Origin: Telluribacter humicola
GTDB taxonomy: Bacteria > Bacteroidota > Bacteroidia > Cytophagales > Spirosomataceae
Direction of reading: 5' to 3'
DNA length: 64,000 bases
Assembly (NCBI RefSeq): GCF_017355935.1
Contig: NZ_JAFIQT010000003.1
Span: forward strand, 193,450-257,449
Position 1 is the stretch's first letter, and every line of letters starts with the position of its first letter. The notes beneath the pieces are model-generated. The model had not been told where the DNA came from. It saw nothing but the letters and a program-made list of their open reading frames with translations, and did not search any database. Below, piece after piece: positions 1 to 8,101 of this stretch. The position numbers were made by a program, and so were the translations under genes.

Positions 1-123
1 ATTTACCGTTACTGTCACACTGCTGTTAGAGCTGGTACAGCCGTTGACGCTGCACGTGGCGGTATAGGTAGTCGTCTGGCTCGGGCTCACACTGATGCTG
101 CTGCCACTCTGGCCATTTGACCA
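1..123. repeat. Direct repeat copy 1 (Ig-like unit, period 771 bp)
   Basis: This copy matches 772-894 with a single mismatch (position 91). The offset of 771 bp is 257 codons, so the Ig-like plus PA14 unit repeats in frame inside the left-edge gene. Further copies may lie outside the window. Confidence 0.9.
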
Positions 124-2484
124 GCTTACGGTACCTGAGCAGTTGCTGGCGGTCAGCGTGGTGCTCTGTCCGGAGGTGATGGTTGAAGCACTGGCCGTCA
201 AACCAGGAGCTGACGGTGGCGTACAGGCCGTGCTGGTATAGGGTGAAAGTACAGCACCGGGTACAATCTCTGCCGGAGCCGAGGTAGACTGTCCGGGTTT
301 GGACCAGCCTACGGCCAGGTTATCGCCACCGTCACCTTCTTTGTGACGGATCTCGAAGTAGTAGCGCTGGCAGGCCGTCAGGTTGATCGCTGCTGATTTC
401 TGGTTAGACTCTCTGTCCCACTGCAACGGGCTGGTCCAGCTGCTCACGCGGGCCACACGCTGCATAGCAGACGGATCTTCGCTCGTGCTCAGCCACAGTT
501 CACTGTTGTCGTCGCTGGATATCCAGAACACATAGCTACCGGTCTGAGGAGCGGTGATGTAGCCCTGGATCTGCTGGCCGTAGTTGTCGCCCCAGTTGGT
601 CTCGGTGCGTAGCTCGGTCAGGTTGCTGGTTGTGTTAGGGCTGCGGGTAAAGTTGCTGGTCTGGCCAGTCAGGTCGTTGATGGACGTGCCGCCAATGCCC
701 GTCCAGCGCTTGCGTACAGCATATCCCGCGGCAGGTGTGGAACAAGCAGGCTGCTGCTCCTGTGCAGGAGCATTTACCGTTACTGTCACACTGCTGTTAG
801 AGCTGGTACAGCCGTTGACGCTGCACGTGGCGGTATAGGTAGTCGTCTGGCTCGGGCTCACGCTGATGCTGCTGCCACTCTGGCCATTTGACCATGTCAC
901 AGTACCCGAGAATCCGCTAGCAGTAAGTGTTGTACTTTGGCCAGTAGTGATCGAAGAAGGACTTGCTGTTAGTACAGGAGCAGACGGTGGAGTACATCCA
1001 CCACACGTAGCATTGTCTTTTACCCCGTTATCGTCAAAGAATACATTAACGGCCTTAGCACTAGACGGGTTTTTGTTATATTGATCCAGCCACTCCTGGT
1101 ATACATTCCTTCCGTCTGACGTAGAGAATCGGTTATAGCTAAAGTTAGCGTTGAAAATATCGGAGTAGTTGTAGCTAACTGAGCCTGTTGTAGGCAGTGT
1201 TGACATGGTTCCCTTACTACCTGCTATCCACTGGTCCCGAACCTGGGTATACACAGAAGCCATGGCATATAATTTAAAGGGATCACCTGTAACGACACAG
1301 AATACCTTAGCTCCGTGGGCATAGCTGCTGTTAATAAATTCAGGAATAAGATAGAATTTATCATCATAAGGTAGTACCTCGTTCATGATCCACTTCCCAG
1401 GTAGATTGGCCCGGAGAATATCCATCGAAAACCGGTGGTCGTAGGTATAGTCATCATTAACTTTTACGCCATCCGCCTTTTCAGATAAATCTTTGAAGGC
1501 CATTGTTCCTCTTTTACGGGACATCCCATCGAATGAGGAGCCAAAATCCAGTACAACCTTAATTCTGGAATCGAAGCCTTTAATATGCCCTGCCATTTGA
1601 TCAATAAACTCCTTGAGTTTCTTATGACGGAAGGCGTACCACCGTTTTCCTTGTTCAGAGTTATAATCTCTGGGAGCTACCAATGGATCAGTACAATACT
1701 TACTCTTGTGCCAATCACGATACTGATTGACCATGTTATCGGAAAAGTCCAGATCATACGAATAGTTGTATTCCAATTCCTGCGAAGCACCAGTTGTTAC
1801 AGAAACGAATAGAAGTCTATCTTCATCAATTAAGCTACGGTATCTTCCCAAAACTTCTCCTACAAAACCCTTTGCACGATCAATAGCTGATTGCTGTGAA
1901 TAGCTGAACATGCGGAACTGCCATCCACCTAAGTGGATATTACCTTCGGGAGTTTTCATATGTGTCCCGGCTCCCCATAAATATTCCGATCTGTTCGCGG
2001 GAAATCCAAAACGGTTAAGGTCGGCAGACCCCAGATGGATTCGCAAAGCTACTTTCATTCCTAATGATCTTGCTTTCTCGACTTCCTGATCAACCTGACT
2101 CCAGTAATCAGTTGGCTGCCAGTTGGGATTAGTGGAACACTCCCCATTCTTACATTTAACAACATCCCATCTTACCGAAAGATAAACAGCATTAAATCCC
2201 AAACTATGGGCAGCTTCGATAGTAGGTCTGTAATCATTATCTTCATTATCATTAACAAGCATGAGGGCCAGATAACGCTGATTATCATCACCTGCTATTA
2301 CCTTAGCCTTAGGTGTAGCCTGTGAGAAAGTGCTAATAAAAAGCAATAAAATAGCACACAGCGAAGCGCCAGCAAATTGCTTTTTAAATAATGAAGAAAG
2401 GCTATACACTGTATTTTTGTAACCAAATCCGTATTTTTGGGCACAAAAAGTTTGGGTACAATGATCTTGTACAGAATTTTTCAT
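1..2484 (-). CDS. Secreted glycoside-hydrolase-like protein with Ig-like and PA14 modules (C-terminus beyond the window)
   Basis: An open frame runs from an ATG at 2484 to the left edge with no stop (828 codons visible). A hydrophobic segment at about residues 39-54 looks like a signal peptide behind an unusually long N-terminal stretch. The next ~400 residues resemble a TIM-barrel glycoside hydrolase of the GH42/clan-A kind (motifs QRYLALML, SLGMKVALRIHLG, NDDYTYDHRFSMD). Candidate catalytic glutamates are E236 (SQE) and E369 (MNE), placed by analogy with clan A. An Ig-like domain (SWSNGQSGSSISVSPSQTTT pattern), a PA14-like domain (WTGIGG, SSDDNSELWLS) and a second Ig-like domain follow. The same catalytic module recurs in the gene at 36941-39838. 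The substrate is unknown, probably a polysaccharide. The barrel is a good guess; GH42 membership is not proven. Confidence 0.75.
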   Translation of the reverse strand, partial: MKNSVQDHCTQTFCAQKYGFGYKNTVYSLSSLFKKQFAGASLCAILLLFISTFSQATPKAKVIAGDDNQRYLALMLVNDNEDNDYRPTIEAAHSLGFNAVYLSVRWDVVKCKNGECSTNPNWQPTDYWSQVDQEVEKARSLGMKVALRIHLGSADLNRFGFPANRSEYLWGAGTHMKTPEGNIHLGGWQFRMFSYSQQSAIDRAKGFVGEVLGRYRSLIDEDRLLFVSVTTGASQELEYNYSYDLDFSDNMVNQYRDWHKSKYCTDPLVAPRDYNSEQGKRWYAFRHKKLKEFIDQMAGHIKGFDSRIKVVLDFGSSFDGMSRKRGTMAFKDLSEKADGVKVNDDYTYDHRFSMDILRANLPGKWIMNEVLPYDDKFYLIPEFINSSYAHGAKVFCVVTGDPFKLYAMASVYTQVRDQWIAGSKGTMSTLPTTGSVSYNYSDIFNANFSYNRFSTSDGRNVYQEWLDQYNKNPSSAKAVNVFFDDNGVKDNATCGGCTPPSAPVLTASPSSITTGQSTTLTASGFSGTVTWSNGQSGSSISVSPSQTTTYTATCSVNGCTSSNSSVTVTVNAPAQEQQPACSTPAAGYAVRKRWTGIGGTSINDLTGQTSNFTRSPNTTSNLTELRTETNWGDNYGQQIQGYITAPQTGSYVFWISSDDNSELWLSTSEDPSAMQRVARVSSWTSPLQWDRESNQKSAAINLTACQRYYFEIRHKEGDGGDNLAVGWSKPGQSTSAPAEIVPGAVLSPYTSTACTPPSAPGLTASASTITSGQSTTLTASNCSGTVSWSNGQSGSSISVSPSQTTTYTATCSVNGCTSSNSSVTVTVN
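772..894. repeat. Direct repeat copy 2 (Ig-like unit, period 771 bp)
   Basis: This is the partner of 1-123. Similarity between the two units continues, much weaker, to about position 1010, so the nearly identical 123 bp stands out against an older, diverged duplication. Confidence 0.9.
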
Positions 2485-2894
2485 GAGGAGGAACGTTACT
2501 TACATTTAGAAGTTTTGGAAAAAGGCTCTATCTACATTAAAAAATGTATGGCAGTAAATACGGCTGATGAATAGAGTAAAAGGAAGTAGCTTGTCTTTGG
2601 TGTAAAAACGGAAGAAAGAAGCCGATCGGCTCTTGGTTTAAAGTATTATAATTTTTCATCAGAGGAGGTGATTAAAGTATATTATGTACAATGACAGTTA
2701 CAAAACTAAGCCTAAAACATTTGTTGAGCCAATAATTAGGACATCAATTACAATCCAATTAGTGAATGGTATAGTGTGAAGGCTCTATTAACAAATAGTG
2801 TGCATGATATACCCTAAGGCATTCTTGATATACTTAAAAGCAATAGGTATGCCAAAAACTGGAAGACACAGGTATTATTTCAGGTATTTTACTA
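2485..2894. other. AT-rich intergenic region without a recognisable gene
   Basis: This ~410 bp stretch lies between the glycoside-hydrolase-like gene and the terminator of lhgO. It should contain the promoter of the gene starting at 2484, but I find no consensus TAnnTTTG there, only a near match. No convincing reading frame or RNA gene is visible. Confidence 0.6.
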
Positions 2895-2936
2895 AATAAA
2901 GAAGAGGCCGGTGGTACCACCGGCCTCTTCTTTATT
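2895..2936 (-). terminator. Perfect 42-bp palindromic terminator after lhgO
   Basis: Two 21-bp arms are exactly complementary around the centre GGTACC, with a GC-rich core (GGCCGGTGG) and AT-rich ends that give a U-tract on both strands. It starts 16 bp beyond the lhgO stop codon. Confidence 0.9.
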
Positions 2937-2952
2937 ATTGACTTTATAAGTT

Positions 2953-4152
2953 TTATAGTCGCGCCAGTACCCGCTCTGATACAGTCTGGCCAATTGATAA
3001 GGAGGAGGTAGCCGCAGGTGACGGGGCATTGCACACGTTAATAGCATGAGCGCTCTCCAGAATAGCAAAGTCGTCTAATAACCCTCCTTCATAGTCACAG
3101 GCCTGTGCCCGTACCCCGGCGCCACCAGGTATGAGATCCTCCTCCTGAATTTCAGGTATCAGCTCCTGCAAGGCTTTAGTAAAAGCTGCTTTGGAGAAAG
3201 AGCGGTAGTATTCGCCCAGACCCGTGCGCCAGTACTTAGCCGCCACCTTCCTGAAGCCTGGCCAGGCCAGCGTCTCCAAAAGTTCTTTCATGTTTACATC
3301 AAGCTTGTCATACCCCTCCCGCCGAAAAGCAAGTACAGCGTTAGGCCCTGCCTCAATGCCTCCACCAATCATACGGGTGAAATGTACTCCCAGGAAGGGA
3401 AAGTTAGGATCCGGGACGGGATAGATTAGGTTTCGCACCAGGTGGTGCTTTTCGGGCTTGATCTTGTAGTACTCCCCCCGGAAAGGTACTATCTGTAGCT
3501 TTATAGCTTCAGGCTGGGTCAGCTGTGCTACCTTATCGGAGTACAGTCCGGCACAATTCACTACCAATTTGGTAGTATAACTAGTACCTTTTTCTATAAC
3601 CAATTCGGTACGGCCACTCTGATTACGGATATCAACTACTTTTTCTCCGAACTTGATTTCTCCACCCAGGCTACGTACCCGTTCCGCATATTTTTCGGTA
3701 ACAGCTTTGTAATCTATGATACCTGTGTAAGGCACCCATATACCTTCTAACCCCTTTACGTGCGGCTCTATTTCCCGCATCTCTTCCAGCGTGATCTTCC
3801 GGTTCTGGGTTAGACCGTTCTGTATCCCCCGCTCGTACAACCCATGTAGTATAGGAACCTGCTCCGGCTGGGTGGCTACTACTATTTTTCCGCAGAGATC
3901 ATAAGGTACCCCCTCTTTATCACAGAAGTCTAATAGCATCTGATAGCCTCTGATGCAGTTCGTAGCCTTGAGACTTCCGGGCTTGTAGTACAGGCCTGAA
4001 TGGATCACTCCACTGTTATGACCGGTCTGGTGCCTGGCTACTTCCTGCTCTTTTTCCAGTACCAGCAGTTTCAAAGACGGGCGCTGTTCCTTCAGACGAA
4101 AAGCCGTGGCTATACCCACGATTCCGCCGCCTACTATGATAATATCGTACAT
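2953..4152 (-). CDS. lhgO: L-2-hydroxyglutarate dehydrogenase/oxidase (FAD-dependent)
   Basis: This 399-residue protein of the DAO flavoenzyme superfamily oxidises L-2-hydroxyglutarate to 2-oxoglutarate and passes electrons to the membrane quinone pool. The FAD-binding Rossmann motif is at the extreme N-terminus (IIIVGGGIVGIATA, residues 4-17). The family signature HNSGVIHSGLYY lies at about 45-56, and a C-terminal FAD-contact segment (GGAGVRAQ) at about 343-350. Its length equals that of E. coli LhgO. It lies 46 bp downstream of anmK and is probably cotranscribed with it, although the two pathways are not obviously linked. A strong terminator follows. The assignment is based on motif recall; a related L-amino-acid or glycerol oxidase is less likely. 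Confidence 0.88.
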   Translation of the reverse strand: MYDIIIVGGGIVGIATAFRLKEQRPSLKLLVLEKEQEVARHQTGHNSGVIHSGLYYKPGSLKATNCIRGYQMLLDFCDKEGVPYDLCGKIVVATQPEQVPILHGLYERGIQNGLTQNRKITLEEMREIEPHVKGLEGIWVPYTGIIDYKAVTEKYAERVRSLGGEIKFGEKVVDIRNQSGRTELVIEKGTSYTTKLVVNCAGLYSDKVAQLTQPEAIKLQIVPFRGEYYKIKPEKHHLVRNLIYPVPDPNFPFLGVHFTRMIGGGIEAGPNAVLAFRREGYDKLDVNMKELLETLAWPGFRKVAAKYWRTGLGEYYRSFSKAAFTKALQELIPEIQEEDLIPGGAGVRAQACDYEGGLLDDFAILESAHAINVCNAPSPAATSSLSIGQTVSERVLARL

Positions 4153-4198
4153 GTGATTAAGTATATGATGAGGGTTTACTGAGTATCTACTAACAGGG

Positions 4199-5395
4199 TT
4201 AGCCCGGAAAGGAAATTTTTCCCATAGTTATGCTGGGAACGCCTTCTCGTGTACCGAAGTCGGTATTACCACCCGCTACGGTTTCATTAGCCAATACTGC
4301 GAACAGAACCGCTTCCTTAGCGTCGCCCGCAATATGTAGCTCATCTGTAAGGTGCAAAGGCAGGTTAGGTAGTTGTTCACGTATATGTCGCATCAATACA
4401 GGGTTGTGTGCTCCACCACCGCTTGCATACATCACATAAGGCTCCTCAGGACGAATTACTTTCTTGATAGCATCCACAATGGTATCAGCACTAAACTTCG
4501 TCAAGGTAGCCATCAGGTCCTCGGGCGTCATGGAGGTAGTACCACTACGTTGCTGGGCATTCCGAACGAAATCCAGGTTGAAGACCTCCGGTCCGGTGGT
4601 CTTGGGGAAAGGTGCCTCGAAAAAGGGATTTCTTTTCAGGAAACGAAGCAGGTCCTCGCTAACATGACCACTCGCCGCTATTGCCCCGCCTTCGTCATAA
4701 GGCTTTTCAAAAAAGCGTCTTGAGAAAGCATCTATGAGTGTATTGCCGGGTCCGGTATCCGTGGTGAATACTTGAGTGGCATCCAGAGTGCCGGGCAGAT
4801 AGGTAAAGTTGGCGATGCCTCCCATGTTGAGGAGAATGCGGTTTTCATCCTGTTTAGAGAAGAGCAGGTAGTCGCCATATACTGCCAGAGGAGCACCTTC
4901 GCCTCCGGCGGCTACGTGTTTCTGCCGAAAATCACTGATGGTAATGATGCCTGTCTTAACGGCTATATGGTCCCCATCTCCTATCTGCAGAGTAGCATTG
5001 GGATAGTTAGGGAGATTGTGCTGCTTCTGTGGTGCATGAAAAACAGTCTGTCCGTGACTTGCAATAAGGTCTACGTCAGCGGGGGCAACTTTCCAACTCT
5101 CTAGGCAATCCAGAATCATCTGGGCGTATACTCTACCGATGTATGGATTGAGAAGGCAAAGGTGTTGAAAGGGGATTTCGGTTTTGGCGAAGATCTTCCG
5201 GATCTCATTCCGAAAGCCATCGGTATACGGGACCGTTGTAAACTCTTTCAATTCCAGTTGAGTAGCCGTACCACTACCTGTAATATAACAAAGAGCAACA
5301 TCAAGCCCGTCCAGTGAAGTACCTGACATCAACCCTACGATGGTTCGTGTCTGCTTGCCAGCTATTTCCCCCAGCTCTTTTATGTATTTATTCAT
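4199..5395 (-). CDS. anmK: Anhydro-N-acetylmuramic acid kinase
   Basis: AnmK cleaves and phosphorylates 1,6-anhydro-MurNAc to MurNAc-6-phosphate during peptidoglycan recycling in the cytoplasm. The sequence has the ATP-binding N-terminal motif VGLMSGTSLDGLD, then ASHGQTVFH, ISDFRQKHVAAGGEGAPL, LLNMGGIANFTY and TDTGPGNTLIDAF, all typical of the family. I chose the ATG at 5395 (MNKYIKEL, 398 residues) over an in-frame ATG 27 bp upstream, because the extra residues match nothing in the family. A near-consensus -7 box (one mismatch) lies upstream at about 5424-5431. It is separated from ricT by a terminator, so it starts its own unit with lhgO. Confidence 0.92.
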   Translation of the reverse strand: MNKYIKELGEIAGKQTRTIVGLMSGTSLDGLDVALCYITGSGTATQLELKEFTTVPYTDGFRNEIRKIFAKTEIPFQHLCLLNPYIGRVYAQMILDCLESWKVAPADVDLIASHGQTVFHAPQKQHNLPNYPNATLQIGDGDHIAVKTGIITISDFRQKHVAAGGEGAPLAVYGDYLLFSKQDENRILLNMGGIANFTYLPGTLDATQVFTTDTGPGNTLIDAFSRRFFEKPYDEGGAIAASGHVSEDLLRFLKRNPFFEAPFPKTTGPEVFNLDFVRNAQQRSGTTSMTPEDLMATLTKFSADTIVDAIKKVIRPEEPYVMYASGGGAHNPVLMRHIREQLPNLPLHLTDELHIAGDAKEAVLFAVLANETVAGGNTDFGTREGVPSITMGKISFPG

Positions 5396-5528
5396 TTGGT
5401 GTAATCTAAAAATAAGGCACAAATATCTGCATTTTGTCAGCAGGAACGAGTAGCGCTACTAAATTTTCATTCCAGGATTTAGCAGATCTACTACTCTATA
5501 CTTGATACCTATAAGTAGGAGAAACAAA

Positions 5529-5553
5529 TAAGGCTGCCTGTAGGGCAGCCTTA
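5529..5553 (-). terminator. Rho-independent terminator after ricT
   Basis: A 10-bp stem (TAAGGCTGCC paired with GGCAGCCTTA) closes a 5-nt loop and is followed on the minus strand by TTTG. It sits 7 bp past the ricT stop. Confidence 0.8.
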
Positions 5554-5559
5554 TCAATA

Positions 5560-6744
5560 TTAAGCATTTGGATTTTGCTGTGGCGCTTTACTCTTGTTCT
5601 TATTACGTCCACTCCGGCTTTTCTTCTTCTTTTTCTTCTTCTGTTCCTCGCTATACTTTTTATCCAGGCTTTCCAGATCGCTGTTCAGAGAGATAGGCCC
5701 CTTCTCAGCTTTCTTTTCCGGCTCCGGCGTCAGTACCTCGAGAGACTCAGGAATTACGCCTTTCTTGTTCAGCTCGATTATCTCTACCACCTTAGTAATG
5801 GGCAAAGAGTACCAGTTGGTTTCTTTATCGAATCCAAACCACATGATCTTCTTGAAGATATCCGTCTTCTGTAGTGTAGCGTTCCCTTTTTTAGTTTTAA
5901 GAGGTACATCCACACTTGGAATATCTCTCAAGGCATCCATGTAAGTCTCCAGCTCATAGTTCAGACAGCACTTTAGTCGTCCGCACTGGCCCGACAGCTT
6001 GGCCGGGTTCAGAGACAAGTTCTGGTAGCGTGCAGCTGAGGTAGATATGCTCTTGAAATCGGTGAGCCAGGTCGAGCAGCAAAGTTCGCGGCCACAGGAG
6101 CCTACTCCACCCAGGCGGCTAGCCTCCTGGCGCAGGCTGATCTGACGCATCTCTACTCTGATCTTAAACTCGGCCGCCAGTAGCTTAATCAGTTCCCGGA
6201 AATCAACCCGCTCTTCAGACGAGTAGTAGAAGGTTGCCTTGGTATTATCAGACTGGTACTCTACATCTGATAGCTTCATATTGAGCTTGAGCTCCCGGAT
6301 GATTTCGCGCGTCCTGTACATGGTAGGCAGATCACGGGCAATGGCCTGAGTATGCTTCTCAAGATCCTTTTCGTTCGCTACCCGGTATATGACTTTCAGA
6401 TCATCATTAAGCAGGACACTCTTGCGCTTCATCTGCAGCCGAACCAGTTCGCCTTGCAGTGATATCATACCTATATGATGCCCGGATGGCATCTCACATA
6501 CTACATAGTCTCCGGTGGTAAGGTCCAGTTGATTTACGTTCCGAAAGTATTCTTTCCGCCCTCCCTTAAATTTTACCTCCAACACATCAAAACGTTGGGC
6601 CACGGGTACTTCCATGTGGCTCAGCCAGTCGAATACATTCAACTTGTTACACCCGCCAGTTCCGCAGGTACCGTTACTTCCACACCCGGCGACTGCCGCA
6701 CCGCTAGTGCCACACCCTCCGGATGTACATGATATACATCCCAT
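5560..6744 (-). CDS. ricT: PSP1/RicT family protein
   Basis: This 394-residue protein carries a PSP1 domain. In Bacillus the homologue RicT (YaaT) is part of the RicA-F-T iron-sulfur complex that affects RNase Y and phosphorelay activity. Whether that role holds in Bacteroidota is unknown. Visible features: six cysteines in the first 32 residues in a Gly/Cys-rich leader (GCISC, GGC, AGC, GTC, GGC); the conserved core VGSCGRELCCSTWL and SGQCGRLKCCLNYE; and a lysine-rich low-complexity tail (about residues 350-394). The conserved cysteines suggest metal or Fe-S binding. It is the last gene of a recQ-purD-ricT run, 12 bp after purD. Confidence 0.85.
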   Translation of the reverse strand: MGCISCTSGGCGTSGAAVAGCGSNGTCGTGGCNKLNVFDWLSHMEVPVAQRFDVLEVKFKGGRKEYFRNVNQLDLTTGDYVVCEMPSGHHIGMISLQGELVRLQMKRKSVLLNDDLKVIYRVANEKDLEKHTQAIARDLPTMYRTREIIRELKLNMKLSDVEYQSDNTKATFYYSSEERVDFRELIKLLAAEFKIRVEMRQISLRQEASRLGGVGSCGRELCCSTWLTDFKSISTSAARYQNLSLNPAKLSGQCGRLKCCLNYELETYMDALRDIPSVDVPLKTKKGNATLQKTDIFKKIMWFGFDKETNWYSLPITKVVEIIELNKKGVIPESLEVLTPEPEKKAEKGPISLNSDLESLDKKYSEEQKKKKKKKSRSGRNKNKSKAPQQNPNA

Positions 6745-6756
6745 AATACTACTTCC

Positions 6757-8043
6757 TCAATCTTTATAACGTATTAAATCAAGACCGATGTCGTGTCGGT
6801 AGTACTTTCCTTCAAACTGTACCGTATGCGCAGCCCGCTGTGACTTATGCACAGCGTTTTCCAGAGAGTTGGCTATGCCCGTCATGGCCAGTACCCTACC
6901 CCCATTGGTTACGACTTCGGTATTATTGTTAAATGTGGTTCCTGCATGAAACACAACTACATCATCCAGTCGGTGTTCAGCAATCACCTTTCCTTTTTCA
7001 TAGACATCCGGATAGCCACCGGATACGACTACTGTTGTTACAGCTACTTGCGGAGATATTTTCATTTCAACATCCTGCAAGGTTCCTTTAGCCGTAGCCG
7101 CCAGCAGTGTCACCAGGTCAGACTGGATACGTGGCAGTACCACTTCCGTCTCCGGATCGCCCATACGGACATTGTACTCGATAACGTAGGGCTCTGACTT
7201 AACGTTCATCAGCCCGATAAAGATAAACCCTACATACTTAATACCTTCACTCTTGAGTCCGGCCAGTGTAGGCTTTACTACTTTCTCTTCTACCTTTCTT
7301 AAGAAGTTGCTATCCGCGAAGATAACAGGTGACACAGCGCCCATTCCACCGGTATTGAGTCCGGTATCGTTCTCGCCTATTCTTTTATAATCTTTGGCTT
7401 CGGGCAGTATCTTGTAGTTTTCACCATCGCTGAGTACAAACACCGACAGCTCTACACCGCGCAGGAACTGCTCCACCACTACCTTGTTACCTGCTTCTCC
7501 AAACTTACCACCTACCAGCATGTCGCGCATGGCCTCCTGAGCATCGGCGAGTGTTTCGGCTATGATCACTCCCTTACCGGCAGCCAGTCCATCGGCTTTT
7601 AGCACAATGGGTAGGGCATGTGATTCCAGATAGGACAGGCCTTCTTCCAGTGTTTCGGAAGTAAAAGTGCGGGAGGCAGCGGTAGGTATACCATACTTCT
7701 GCATGAAGTTCTTAGAAAAATCCTTGCTTCCCTCCAGCTGGGCTCCGGCTTTGTCAGGTCCGATCAGCCTGACGTGATTCAGATCAGAGCGCTGGCGGAA
7801 GAAATCAACAATACCTCCTACTAAGGGCTCTTCGGGACCGATAATAACCAGATCAATTTTATTTTTCAGAACAGTATCCGCTACTGCCTCAAAGTCATTA
7901 TACGAAACAGGTAGGTTAGTTGCCAGATCAGCGGTTCCTGCATTACCAGGCGCAACGAATAATTCATCACAAAAAGGACTTTGAGCGATTTTCCATGCGA
8001 AGGCGTGTTCGCGACCACCAGAGCCCAGAATAAGTATGTTCAT
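6757..8043 (-). CDS. purD: Phosphoribosylamine-glycine ligase (GAR synthetase)
   Basis: PurD joins phosphoribosylamine and glycine with ATP, the second step of purine biosynthesis. At 428 residues it is the normal length. The N-domain begins MNILILGSGGREHA and contains GPEEPLVGGIVD. The ATP-grasp domain shows LKADGLAAGKGVI (about 148-160) and the conserved GENDTGLNTGGMGAVSP. The C-terminal part with NVRMGDPETEVVLPR carries the Mg-binding residues. It lies 58 bp downstream of recQ and 12 bp upstream of ricT on the same strand, so cotranscription is likely. Confidence 0.96.
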   Translation of the reverse strand: MNILILGSGGREHAFAWKIAQSPFCDELFVAPGNAGTADLATNLPVSYNDFEAVADTVLKNKIDLVIIGPEEPLVGGIVDFFRQRSDLNHVRLIGPDKAGAQLEGSKDFSKNFMQKYGIPTAASRTFTSETLEEGLSYLESHALPIVLKADGLAAGKGVIIAETLADAQEAMRDMLVGGKFGEAGNKVVVEQFLRGVELSVFVLSDGENYKILPEAKDYKRIGENDTGLNTGGMGAVSPVIFADSNFLRKVEEKVVKPTLAGLKSEGIKYVGFIFIGLMNVKSEPYVIEYNVRMGDPETEVVLPRIQSDLVTLLAATAKGTLQDVEMKISPQVAVTTVVVSGGYPDVYEKGKVIAEHRLDDVVVFHAGTTFNNNTEVVTNGGRVLAMTGIANSLENAVHKSQRAAHTVQFEGKYYRHDIGLDLIRYKD

Positions 8044-8101
8044 GCTATATCAGAATAAATAACCGGAGAGCTACCGCTCTTCCTTTTCAGTTAGGTGTGA
8101 A

